Source: JAGOBX01 sp017999075 [NCBI: Candidatus Babelota bacterium]
GTDB lineage: Bacteria > JAGOBX01
DNA length: 13,882 bases
Assembly: GCA_017999075.1 (NCBI GenBank)
Contig: JAGOBX010000039.1
Location: 1 to 13,882, forward strand
Reading direction: 5' to 3'
Both the position numbers and the translations under genes were made by a program. The notes beneath the pieces are model-generated. The model made no database searches and was not told the origin of the DNA. It was given only the letters and a program-made list of their open reading frames with translations. Positions within the stretch are counted from its first letter, which is position 1. The number at the start of each line of letters is the position of its first letter. Shown here piece after piece: positions 1-6,141 of this stretch.

Positions 1-117
1 ATATTTGGGCAAACAATTTTTCTTTAAATTATTATAAACTGTTTTTCTTGAAATACCCAGCATTTCAGCAATTTGTGTTTGAGTTAAACCTTTATTTAAT
101 AAACTTTTTATTTCCAT
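1..117 (-). CDS. istA: IS21-family transposase IstA, N-terminal fragment (runs off window edge)
   Basis: An ATG at 117 (reading leftward) follows an AGGAGG ribosome binding site at 123-128 with 5-nt spacing. It opens a 39-codon reading frame that continues past the window edge. The visible residues are a helix-turn-helix: a first helix (EIKSLLNKGLT), then QTQIAEMLGIS and the recognition segment RKTVYNNLKK. This layout, with the HTH at the extreme N terminus of a minus-strand gene, is what IS21-family IstA transposases show; the DDE catalytic domain and the istB helper ATPase gene would lie outside the window. A resolvase or other HTH-led recombinase cannot be excluded from 39 residues, so the family call is inference from the HTH and the possible element end next to it. 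Confidence 0.6.
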   Translation of the reverse strand, partial: MEIKSLLNKGLTQTQIAEMLGISRKTVYNNLKKNCLPKY

Positions 118-197
118 GTATTCCTCCTATGATAAATATCAATATTTTTTATAAATAACCTACACTTTGTATTTTTAACACAATAATTACATTGACA
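1..197 (-). mobile_element. Possible left end of an IS21-like element
   Basis: Reading the minus strand, a TGTCAATG start at 197-190 begins a roughly 70-nt AT-rich leader that ends in the AGGAGG and ATG of the istA fragment. IS21-family elements begin with TG and carry several short repeats in this leader. Here TTGTGTT (about 180) and AAGTGTAGG (about 165) are the only repeat-like words I see. The boundary is tentative: the other end is outside the window, so terminal inverted repeats and a target duplication cannot be checked. Confidence 0.4.
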
Positions 198-249
198 AAT
201 GTCCTTAAATTTTATATTTAATTATTTGCCTCTTGCTTTTTGCTTTTTT

Positions 250-277
250 CAGCCGTTTTAACCATTCGGCTGTTTTT
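250..277 (+). terminator. Rho-independent terminator, plus-strand orientation
   Basis: CAGCCG (250-255) pairs perfectly with CGGCTG (267-272) across an 11-nt loop and is followed directly by five T residues (273-277), with a T-rich approach before the stem. On the minus strand the stem is followed by A residues, so it works only for rightward transcription. No rightward gene lies to its left inside the window: the adjacent gene is the minus-strand istA fragment. It probably belonged to a gene now separated from it by the IS21-like insertion. Confidence 0.6.
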
Positions 278-366
278 ATCTTTGAAGCACAGGCAAGGGG
301 TTCCTATAAAAATATAAAACCTCTTTCAAATCAAAGGAAAAAACATAAATAAAAATGGTTCGGGGT

Positions 367-383
367 TTGGGGCAGAGCCCCAA
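367..383. repeat. GC-rich hairpin TTGGGGC-AGA-GCCCCAA
   Basis: A perfect 7-bp inverted repeat with a 3-nt loop, preceded by CGGGGT, in otherwise very AT-rich DNA just beyond the stop codon of the IS110 recombinase. On the plus strand it is followed by TATTATTTTT; on the minus strand the T-run comes only about 12 nt later, so it is a poor terminator for the recombinase. It may be part of the right end of the IS110 element, or a dispersed palindrome into which the element inserted. Confidence 0.6.
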
Positions 384-399
384 TATTATTTTTCCCTTT

Positions 400-1428
400 T
401 TATATTTTCTTTAATTCAAAGTTCTTGAAATTTTCAAACTCCCAATTATTTTTTAACGTTTTATATATAATTCCTAACATTTTTCTTGCTGTTGCTATTA
501 TCGCTTTACCTGCGCCTCGTTTTAACTTTATTCGTTTATAAAATTCTTTTATATGCGGAGAAAACTTCATCGCTATCAGAGTTATTTGCACTAATGTCGT
601 TCGTGCTATTTTATTTCCGAATTTTGTTATATGTCCTCGTTTTTGTTTTCCGCCACTGTCATATCCACGTGGTACTATTCCGAAATATGCAAACAATTTT
701 TTCTCGCTGGCAAAATTCATTATGTTCCCGATTGTATTCAGTAAGATAGACGCACTCAATGTTCCGATTCCGGTTATACTTATTAAATTTTTGAACCCGT
801 CCATTTTTTGTCCGTGTTTTTCAATCTCTTCGTCAAGCTTTTTTATCTGCTCATTTAACGCATGTATCGTATCTACAATATTGCCTACTACAAAACGATT
901 CGTTTCGCTAATTCCTTTTACTAACTTCACTTCTTCCAACTGTTTGCGGCTTCCGAATGTTTCGCGTTCTGTTACAATGCCTTCACTGTTCAATATCCCG
1001 TGAAGCTGGTTCTTTAATGTGCTTCGGCATTTAACAAGTTTGTCTCGCGTGTTTATCAAATTTTGTATTGCTCGTTCATCTTTGTTTTTCATACGTATTT
1101 CCGGTATCATATCTTTTTTTAAAAATTCGCTGATAGTTTCAGCATCTCGTTTATCAGTCTTGTTTACTGATTCGCTTATTACTTTAAACTTATGCGTGTT
1201 TATCACTTTAACCGTTTTTACCAAACCTGAAATCTGATCATAAAAATATCCTGTATTACCGCTCGATTCAACCGCAACTTCACACTCTTTATTCAATTTT
1301 TTTTTGAATAGCGCATATCCGACCGCGTCTGTTTTATATTCCGTCGTTTTTTTTCGACCCTTATCGCTAATCCAGCACACTGTAAAACTTCGTTTGTGTA
1401 AATCTACACCTGCATATCTGTAATTCAT
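400..1428 (-). CDS. IS110-family DEDD recombinase/transposase
   Basis: A 342-residue protein with both IS110 domains. The N-terminal RuvC-like DEDD domain has GVDLHK (D9), VAVESSGN (E54) and KTDKRDAET (D92 and D95), the four acidic metal-binding residues. A coiled, charged linker (about 115-210) leads into the C-terminal Transposase_20 domain, with SITGIGTLSA (217-226), AYFGIVPR (247-254) and YDSGGKQKRGHITKFGN (256-272), whose Ser258 is the expected nucleophile. Length is normal for the family and no frameshift is visible, so the enzyme looks intact. In this family the recombinase and an element-encoded bridge RNA together choose donor and target sites. GGAGG at 1438-1442, 9 nt before the ATG, supports the start. 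The single gene with upstream non-coding RNA fits the IS110 rather than the IS1111 subgroup. Confidence 0.95.
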   Translation of the reverse strand: MNYRYAGVDLHKRSFTVCWISDKGRKKTTEYKTDAVGYALFKKKLNKECEVAVESSGNTGYFYDQISGLVKTVKVINTHKFKVISESVNKTDKRDAETISEFLKKDMIPEIRMKNKDERAIQNLINTRDKLVKCRSTLKNQLHGILNSEGIVTERETFGSRKQLEEVKLVKGISETNRFVVGNIVDTIHALNEQIKKLDEEIEKHGQKMDGFKNLISITGIGTLSASILLNTIGNIMNFASEKKLFAYFGIVPRGYDSGGKQKRGHITKFGNKIARTTLVQITLIAMKFSPHIKEFYKRIKLKRGAGKAIIATARKMLGIIYKTLKNNWEFENFKNFELKKI

Positions 1429-1463
1429 CTTAACCTACCTCCGCTTAAAATATTTTAAAATTC

Positions 1464-1625
1464 CGCAGAGTAGATTATTTATTGCGACTTGGGTTCGTCT
1501 TACTCCTATCCAGGCATTAACGCCTATATTGGCTTTTACGACAGCAGGTGGCAAGATTACTCTCCTTTCCCGGGTTCTTTTATGACCCACAAAAAATAAT
1601 CCAATCTGCTGCCTTCTACTCCGCG
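1464..1625 (-). ncRNA. Candidate IS110 bridge RNA
   Basis: On the minus strand a 10-bp closing stem is formed by CGCGGAGTAG (1625-1616) and CTACTCTGCG (1473-1464), with one G-U pair. Inside it, GGCAGCAG (1613-1606) pairs with CTGCTGTC (1547-1540) and GATTA (1601-1597) with TAATC (1559-1555), enclosing a GGGTC/GAACCC hairpin (1588-1572). The second half contains a short AGGC/GCCT hairpin (1525-1512) and GAC/GTC pairing (1499-1486). GATTATTT (1601-1594) can alternatively pair with AAATAATC (1480-1473). A roughly 160-nt, two-lobed RNA immediately 5' of an IS110 recombinase is the known position and size of a bridge RNA, one lobe pairing with target and one with donor DNA. The pairings are seen in the sequence; the function is inferred from position and fold, and I did not resolve the guide segments. 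Confidence 0.65.
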
Positions 1626-1637
1626 TTGTTTTATTTT

Positions 1638-1649
1638 ACTTCGCGAAGT
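1638..1649. repeat. 12-bp perfect palindrome ACTTCGCGAAGT
   Basis: A perfect palindrome lying just 5' (minus sense) of the candidate bridge RNA. The neighbouring GCGCGGGTTAAC lets CGCG pair with CGCG as an alternative hairpin. It could be the 5' stem-loop that precedes the closing stem in known bridge RNAs, or part of the element's left end. Confidence 0.5.
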
Positions 1650-1671
1650 TAACCCGCGCTATATTTTATTT

Positions 1672-1680
1672 ATCATACCA
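1672..1680 (-). promoter_or_regulatory. Possible extended -10 promoter for the bridge RNA, or start of a truncated gene
   Basis: Minus-strand TG-G-TATGAT matches an extended -10 element and would start transcription around 1665-1660, just upstream of the structured RNA. No good -35 is visible. The same bases can be read as AAGGAG (1687-1682) followed 5 nt later by an ATG (1676), which opens only five codons before TAG at 1659. That reading would be the beginning of a gene downstream of the sugar-isomerase-like gene, cut off by the insertion. I cannot choose between the readings. Confidence 0.3.
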
Positions 1681-1704
1681 TCTCCTTTTTTTAAAAATGA
1701 ACAA

Positions 1705-2619
1705 TTAAAACCAGTCAATCAAAATTTTTAAATCTTCAATATCTCCGTTTTCGATTTCAAGAGTGAAAAGGTTCAGACCCTTTTCTTTCAGCTTTCTTAC
1801 GATAGGCTTTAAATTTTGGGAACATTCATTATAAAGATGGGAATGAGAATCTCTGATTTTAGTTTTTTCAGTGACTTCAGTCATTAAATTATGATTTAAA
1901 TGAACCCCGAAAATTTTTTTTTTTTCTATTATTTCTTCGCATATTTCATAAAAATTAAAATTATGAATCAGAGAAGAGCACCATAAATGTCCTGTATCTA
2001 ACCATAAATTGTCTATAAGTTCAAATATTTCTATAGGTCTTTGCAGACCGCTTCCCACTCCGACAAAATCATTTTCAAAACAAATTATATAATCAGGATA
2101 ACAATTTCTTAAAAATAAATAATTGCGTTTGAATATATTTTTATAATATTCGAATTCTTCAGTTTCGAAAAAAGAAGGATTCATTATAAAAGATTTATCA
2201 AGGCAATATTTTTCAGGGATATTTGCCCTTAAAATTTTTCTGTAGTTTGCCATATCATGAGGTATCAAACGATCTGTCATAAAGAAACCATGGGAAAAAA
2301 ATATGTTGGTGTCGAATATTTTAAGGTGATTTACAGCATTGGCACTTTGTTTTTTGATATTTTCAAAATCAGGATGAGCAAGATTGAAAAAATATTCCGC
2401 AAGCACAGGAGAATGAACTGTAAACCGTATATGGTTTTTTAATTCCAACAACTTGTCATATAGATTTTTTGTTATAGAATTATGGATTTGAATGCCGAAA
2501 TTAAACCCTGCCAGTTCGGCAATTTTTTTTGCTTCAGATATCTTAGATAAATAATTATCTTCATTCAGACACATTGAACTGTATTCTACAGTGATTTTTT
2601 TATTAAACAAATCAGGCAT
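1705..2619 (-). CDS. Sugar phosphate isomerase/epimerase-like TIM-barrel protein (AP endonuclease 2 superfamily)
   Basis: A 304-residue cytoplasmic protein with no signal peptide. It shows the alternating strand-end metal ligands of the xylose-isomerase-like/AP_endonuc_2 barrel: HSPV (H69), FSHG (H110), CFEND (E182), LDTGH (D208, H211), GVHLNHN (H240, H243), RDSHSH (D257, H259) and a final TLEIEN (E288/E290). Such proteins bind two or three divalent metals and act on sugars, inositols or abasic DNA; the substrate here is unknown. The lack of the longer endonuclease IV motifs makes a sugar or inositol isomerase/epimerase more likely than DNA repair. It begins 23 nt after gcvPA with no recognisable ribosome binding site, so it is probably cotranscribed with and translationally dependent on gcvPA. 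It is the last intact gene before the IS110 element. Confidence 0.75.
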   Translation of the reverse strand: MPDLFNKKITVEYSSMCLNEDNYLSKISEAKKIAELAGFNFGIQIHNSITKNLYDKLLELKNHIRFTVHSPVLAEYFFNLAHPDFENIKKQSANAVNHLKIFDTNIFFSHGFFMTDRLIPHDMANYRKILRANIPEKYCLDKSFIMNPSFFETEEFEYYKNIFKRNYLFLRNCYPDYIICFENDFVGVGSGLQRPIEIFELIDNLWLDTGHLWCSSLIHNFNFYEICEEIIEKKKIFGVHLNHNLMTEVTEKTKIRDSHSHLYNECSQNLKPIVRKLKEKGLNLFTLEIENGDIEDLKILIDWF

Positions 2620-2642
2620 ATTGAATATAATATTTTTTTAAA

Positions 2643-3977
2643 TTATTTCAGCGACAAAAATTTATTCATTTTCATTTCGTCTATTTTTTCCGTAACAGAA
2701 ACAAGCAGGCAATCAGTAGTGTTATTTATTGTTAATGGAATTCCTGCAGTGATTCCATTAGATTCGGCTTTATATAAAAAAGTTTTGAGTTCAGCTTCAT
2801 TATTGAATTGTATTACAAACTCATTAAAAACTTTTGATTTAAATTTTATTTTGAAGCCTTTTTCTTTACATTTTTCTTGAAAATAAGAAGTGTTCTCGTA
2901 TAATAAATTGCTTAAATATTTGAACCCTTCGCATCCGAGCATTGACATATAAACAACTGCGCGTAAAGCGCATAATGATTCGTTTGAACATATATTTGAC
3001 ATGGCTTTTTCGCGCCGGATATGCTGTTCTCGTGTCTGAAGCGTAAGCACATATCCTGTTTTTCCGTCTTTATCAAGGGTTTTACCGACTATACGTCCTG
3101 GTATAAATCTTGAAAAATCAGTTTTAGCTGAAATTACTCCAAGCAGAGGTCCGCCCGCAGACATTGGCAATCCGAGACATTGTCCCTCAGCTACGGCTAT
3201 ATCAAATCCTATTTCCCCTGGTTTTTTCAATAATCCGAGAGATATAGGGTAATAAACCATGATTTTTATTATAGATTCGTTTAATTTAAAAATATTTTTC
3301 AATTCTTCCAAATTTTCAATTATTCCAAAGTAATTTGGAGATTGAATACATATTACATCAGCTTTTTTTATATTATTTTTTAAAAATTCCGTATCAATAG
3401 CTCCTGATGATTGGTCGAATGGAATTTCAATAAATTGAATATTTGAATATTTTAAATAAGTATCAATTGTTTTTTTGAAATTATAATTTAAAGAAGATGG
3501 TAATAACACGGTTCCTTCGATTTTTTTGTTCTTTTTTAATAATGCCATTTTTATGGATTCAATTAAAGCTGTAGCTCCGTCATAAAGAGAAGCGTTGGAA
3601 ATATCAAGCTTTGTCAACTCGCATACTGCGGTTTGATATTCGAAAATATACTGCAGAGTCCCCTGACTTATTTCTGGTTGATACGGAGTATATGCTGTAA
3701 AAAATTCAGAACGGTTTGAAATAAAATCTACTGCCGCAGGTATGTAATGATCATAAATTCCGCCGCCTGCAAAACAGATTGAAGGATTTAACGAAACTCC
3801 GGTTAATTCATTTTCTATTTCAATCATTGACTTTTGGCACAATTCTTTTCTGTTTGTGTTTTCGTTCCATAAAAATTTTAAATTTTCAGGGATATCGCAA
3901 AATAAATCATCGATTTTATTTATTCCGGTTTCTTTAATCATTTCATTGATTTTATCCTGGTTTATAGGTATATACAT
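2643..3977 (-). CDS. gcvPA: Glycine dehydrogenase (decarboxylating) subunit 1, split P-protein
   Basis: A 444-residue protein matching the N-terminal half of glycine cleavage P-protein in length and motifs: FAGGGIYDHYIPAAVD (69-84), FFTAYTPYQPEISQGTLQY (92-110), NASLYDGATA (128-137), QSPNYFG (212-218), AEGQCLGLPMSAGGPLLG (263-280) and the stretch around TREQHIRREKAMSNICSN (315-332). P-protein decarboxylates glycine and passes aminomethyl to lipoyl-GcvH. In split enzymes the pyridoxal-phosphate lysine sits in subunit 2 (GcvPB), so this subunit alone should be inactive. gcvPB, gcvT and gcvH are not in this window and would normally be neighbours. The start is supported by AGGAG 7 nt upstream. 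No glycine riboswitch is visible upstream. The gene diverges from the transport operon. Confidence 0.93.
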   Translation of the reverse strand: MYIPINQDKINEMIKETGINKIDDLFCDIPENLKFLWNENTNRKELCQKSMIEIENELTGVSLNPSICFAGGGIYDHYIPAAVDFISNRSEFFTAYTPYQPEISQGTLQYIFEYQTAVCELTKLDISNASLYDGATALIESIKMALLKKNKKIEGTVLLPSSLNYNFKKTIDTYLKYSNIQFIEIPFDQSSGAIDTEFLKNNIKKADVICIQSPNYFGIIENLEELKNIFKLNESIIKIMVYYPISLGLLKKPGEIGFDIAVAEGQCLGLPMSAGGPLLGVISAKTDFSRFIPGRIVGKTLDKDGKTGYVLTLQTREQHIRREKAMSNICSNESLCALRAVVYMSMLGCEGFKYLSNLLYENTSYFQEKCKEKGFKIKFKSKVFNEFVIQFNNEAELKTFLYKAESNGITAGIPLTINNTTDCLLVSVTEKIDEMKMNKFLSLK

Positions 3978-4286
3978 AATATGACTCCTGAAACTTGTTG
4001 TTATTGATAATTTTGAAAATTGAAAATAATGCTTTAAAATAATATTTTATAAAAATCTATAAAAATTATTTTAAGAATAGTTTTTTTTTATTAAAAAGCA
4101 AGAGTTTTTTTATTGACTTTTTTTTGTGTTGAAATATACTTTTATAAAAATATTAAACTATAATTGTTTTTTAAATATTATTAAATGAATATAAAAAGTG
4201 CCTTGGTTCATTTATTCTTATTATTATCTTTAATTTTTCATCTTTTTAAATCAATTAACCTAAACAATTTTTTTGGAGTAAAATCA
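3978..4286. other. Divergent intergenic region, very AT-rich
   Basis: About 310 nt without a gene between gcvPA (leftward) and the transport operon (rightward). It contains the gcvPA ribosome binding site (about 3985-3989), long A/T runs, the rightward promoter at 4113-4140 and about 140 nt of 5' leader. No riboswitch-like fold, operator palindrome or small gene with a convincing start was seen. An in-frame ATG at 4185 lacks a ribosome binding site and would put 34 extra residues before the signal peptide, so I do not use it. Confidence 0.6.
4113..4140 (+). promoter_or_regulatory. Sigma-70-type promoter of the transport operon
   Basis: TTGACT (4113-4118), a 16-nt spacer and TATACT (4135-4140) are close to consensus and correctly oriented. 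Transcription would start near 4147, leaving a leader of about 140 nt before the ATG at 4287. In such AT-rich DNA a -10 match is common, but the TTGACT adds weight. No operator is recognised. Confidence 0.55.
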
Positions 4287-5060
4287 ATGTTAAGGAAAAG
4301 TTTTATAGTGGTGATGTTTGTTTTTGTTTTATCTGCTGTAGTTACAGCAGCTGAAATAACAATATTTTTTTATAACCCTGATGCGGCTCCTACTGATCCT
4401 TCAATATTAATCAAAACATCAAGTGATTATTTTAAAAAAGCAGGAGTCCAAATAAAAATTCAGCCGGTAATTGATGCTGACGTTTTTGCTAAACTGGTTA
4501 AAGAAAATAAAGCGAAAGTTTTTATAGCTTCTTCAGGATTATTGAAAAGTTTGGGCGCAGGATTTAAAGAAATATTGATTCCGAATAGTGAAGACGGAAC
4601 CCCGACTTATAAAAAAATAGTTATGGTAAAAGAAGATTTTAAATCAGTTGCGGATTTAAAAGGTCAGAATGTGGGTTCGACTTCGTTGGGACCGGAAAGT
4701 TTGAACTTTTTAAATGAATATGTGTTTAAACCGTCGGAATACGATTTGTCTAATTCAAAAGTAATATATGTTAAAAAAGACATTGATGCGTTATTAGCAG
4801 CTAAGATAGGGCAAATAAAAGCTGCGGTTATATCTGAAAAAAATTTATCTAAAATAGAAAAAATAAATCCTGCTGCAGTTGCAGGAATAAAAAAATTATT
4901 AACTTCAGGAAATATTCCTGAATCACCTCTGTGCGCTGCGAATGATGTTCCGGCCGGAGATATAGATACCTTAACCAAAGCATTTACCGATATGCATAAT
5001 ACGCCTGAAGGCAAAGAGTTCTTGAAAATACTCGGTTACTCAAAATGGGTAACAAAATAA
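4287..5060 (+). CDS. PhnD-like periplasmic substrate-binding protein
   Basis: A 257-residue exported protein. The signal peptide has a basic LRK start, a hydrophobic core (FIVVMFVFVLSAVV) and a probable cleavage after TAA (residue 22). The mature part is a type-II periplasmic binding fold of the PhnD/phosphate-phosphonate group: strand TIFFYNP, the segment AKVFIASSGLL, a KIVMV strand, the hallmark hinge DLKGQNVGSTSLGPESLNFL (about residues 122-141) and a C-terminal EGKEFLKILGY. PhnD relatives bind phosphonates, phosphite or other anions; the ligand here cannot be read. The chosen ATG has GGAG 8 nt upstream and begins a normal signal peptide. It is first in an operon and lies 14 nt from the next gene. 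No phosphonate permease or ATPase follows, so it may deliver to a distant transporter or act as a sensor. Confidence 0.8.
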   Translation: MLRKSFIVVMFVFVLSAVVTAAEITIFFYNPDAAPTDPSILIKTSSDYFKKAGVQIKIQPVIDADVFAKLVKENKAKVFIASSGLLKSLGAGFKEILIPNSEDGTPTYKKIVMVKEDFKSVADLKGQNVGSTSLGPESLNFLNEYVFKPSEYDLSNSKVIYVKKDIDALLAAKIGQIKAAVISEKNLSKIEKINPAAVAGIKKLLTSGNIPESPLCAANDVPAGDIDTLTKAFTDMHNTPEGKEFLKILGYSKWVTK

Positions 5061-5074
5061 GGAGAATAATTATT

Positions 5075-6043
5075 ATGAATAGAATATTATCAACTAAAGT
5101 TTGGGCACTCATAATATTTATATGTATTGTTAGTTTTTTAATAGGTTTGCCCGTTTTCGCCGAGTTTAATATAGCAGTGGTTAAAACTACCGGAGAACGT
5201 TCGCAATTCAATGAAGTTGCAACTAATTTTATTTCTACTATAAATCAGAAAAAAGGGTTTACTATTAAAGAATATGATTTAAAACAGACTGATGCAGAAG
5301 ATCTTGCCAAGGATCTTCAAAAGTCTAAAACAGATTTAATTTATGCTATTGGAGATAAAGCTGCTGCGAATATGACTGAATATACCAAAGATATACCTAT
5401 AATTTTTTCTATGATATTGAATTATAAAAATCCTAAATTAAAACTTTATAACAGTTCGAAAGTGGCTGGAATTTCTCTTGAAGTGCCTGCGGAAGTAACA
5501 TTTATGCAGATGCAGATGCTTATACCTAATGTGAAAAATGTCGGAATAATATATTCTGATAAAAGTAAAGAAATTGTTGATGGAATATTGAAAAAACAGG
5601 CTGATTTCGGTATAAACATAAATGCTTTGAAAATCAATTCTTCAGATGATATAGATGATGCGTTCAATAATGTGAAAAAAAGTTCCCAGGCGATTTATAT
5701 GGTTGCTGACCCTGCAATTTATAATCAAAAAACAACATTGGAACTAATAGAAAAATGCAAAGAATATAAAATGCCTTTTATAGCATTTTCAGATAATTTT
5801 GTTAAAGCAGGAGCGTTAATGTCGATTTCTCCGAGTTATTCGACAATCGGTTCGCAAGCTGCAAGCATAGCTGAAAAAATATTGATTGATAAAATGTCTC
5901 CGGATAATGTCGGAGTTGAACCTCCAATAGGAACTTTTTTTGTTATAAACGCATTGACTTTGACAGAAATAGGAATTACTTCTAACGAAGATGTATTGAG
6001 TTTTGCAGATAAGGTTTACAGGCAGGCAGATTTTGAAAAATAA
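5075..6043 (+). CDS. ABC-type substrate-binding protein (ABC_sub_bind family)
   Basis: A 322-residue exported protein. The signal peptide (hydrophobic residues about 9-26) ends at PVFA before E30. The mature protein is a two-lobed type-I periplasmic binding fold: FNIAVVKTTG, repeated lobes with TDLIYAIGDKAA, PIIFSMILN, the hinge SKVAGISLEVPA, NVGIIYSDKS, AIYMVADP, MPFIAFSD and the C-terminal PPIGTFFVINALTLTEIGI. This is the PF04392 family, which includes tryptophan/tyrosine-binding TrpX; many members have unknown ligands. The start used is the internal ATG with AAGGAG 10 nt before it, because it begins the signal peptide; an upstream in-frame ATG at 5045 would overlap the preceding gene. No membrane permease or ATPase gene accompanies it. 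Its place between a PhnD-like protein and a TonB receptor implies shared periplasmic handling of a solute. Confidence 0.82.
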   Translation: MNRILSTKVWALIIFICIVSFLIGLPVFAEFNIAVVKTTGERSQFNEVATNFISTINQKKGFTIKEYDLKQTDAEDLAKDLQKSKTDLIYAIGDKAAANMTEYTKDIPIIFSMILNYKNPKLKLYNSSKVAGISLEVPAEVTFMQMQMLIPNVKNVGIIYSDKSKEIVDGILKKQADFGININALKINSSDDIDDAFNNVKKSSQAIYMVADPAIYNQKTTLELIEKCKEYKMPFIAFSDNFVKAGALMSISPSYSTIGSQAASIAEKILIDKMSPDNVGVEPPIGTFFVINALTLTEIGITSNEDVLSFADKVYRQADFEK

Positions 6044-6052
6044 TTTTTTTTG

Positions 6053-6098
6053 CCGAAATTAATTAAGAAGAAATTGTATTTTTTATTACAATATTCGG
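6053..6098 (+). other. Intercistronic hairpin before the TonB receptor gene
   Basis: In the 98-nt gap, CCGAA (6053-6057) and TTCGG (6094-6098) frame an inner stem ATTGTA/TACAAT (6073-6078/6087-6092) with an 8-nt loop. It is followed by GTAAAAAATG rather than a T-run, so it is more likely an mRNA-processing or stability structure than a full terminator. Expression of the downstream genes relative to the binding-protein genes may be set here. No promoter of its own is obvious. Confidence 0.35.
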
Positions 6099-6141
6099 TA
6101 AAAAATGATATAGATAATTAAAAAGGAAGAGGAGGATTTTT

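Larger units (their letters stand above)
400..1625 (-). mobile_element. IS110-family insertion sequence (minimal extent; ends not resolved)
   Basis: The element comprises the recombinase gene and the structured non-coding region upstream of it. IS110-group members lack terminal inverted repeats and carry their bridge RNA in the long left end, 5' of the recombinase, which matches the layout here. The true left end (minus-strand sense) lies somewhere between 1625 and about 1704, and the right end below 400, possibly around the hairpin at 367-383. I could not identify the repeated core dinucleotide, so the limits given are those of recognisable content. The region is visibly richer in G+C than the flanking genes, in keeping with acquired DNA. 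Confidence 0.75.

Noticed and set aside
486-1237. Rightward open reading frames opposite the IS110 recombinase
   Set aside because: They are antisense shadows of a gene with intact catalytic motifs, have no ribosome binding sites and show composition typical of reversed coding sequence.
1464-1500. tRNA-like segment (GGTTCG resembling a T-loop)
   Set aside because: No acceptor stem, anticodon arm or CCA-compatible end can be drawn; the bases are explained by the candidate bridge RNA fold.
1561-1690. AAAGGAGA shared by the candidate bridge RNA loop and the left flank, read as a target guide match
   Set aside because: Eight bases of purine-rich sequence can match by chance here, the word resembles a ribosome binding site, and the element ends are not resolved.
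3978-4112. Glycine riboswitch upstream of gcvPA
   Set aside because: gcv genes often have one, but this stretch is almost pure A/T and lacks the GC-rich paired segments such an aptamer needs.
4185-4286. Upstream in-frame start for the PhnD-like protein
   Set aside because: No ribosome binding site precedes it, and it would add a second hydrophobic segment before a normal signal peptide that has its own GGAG site.
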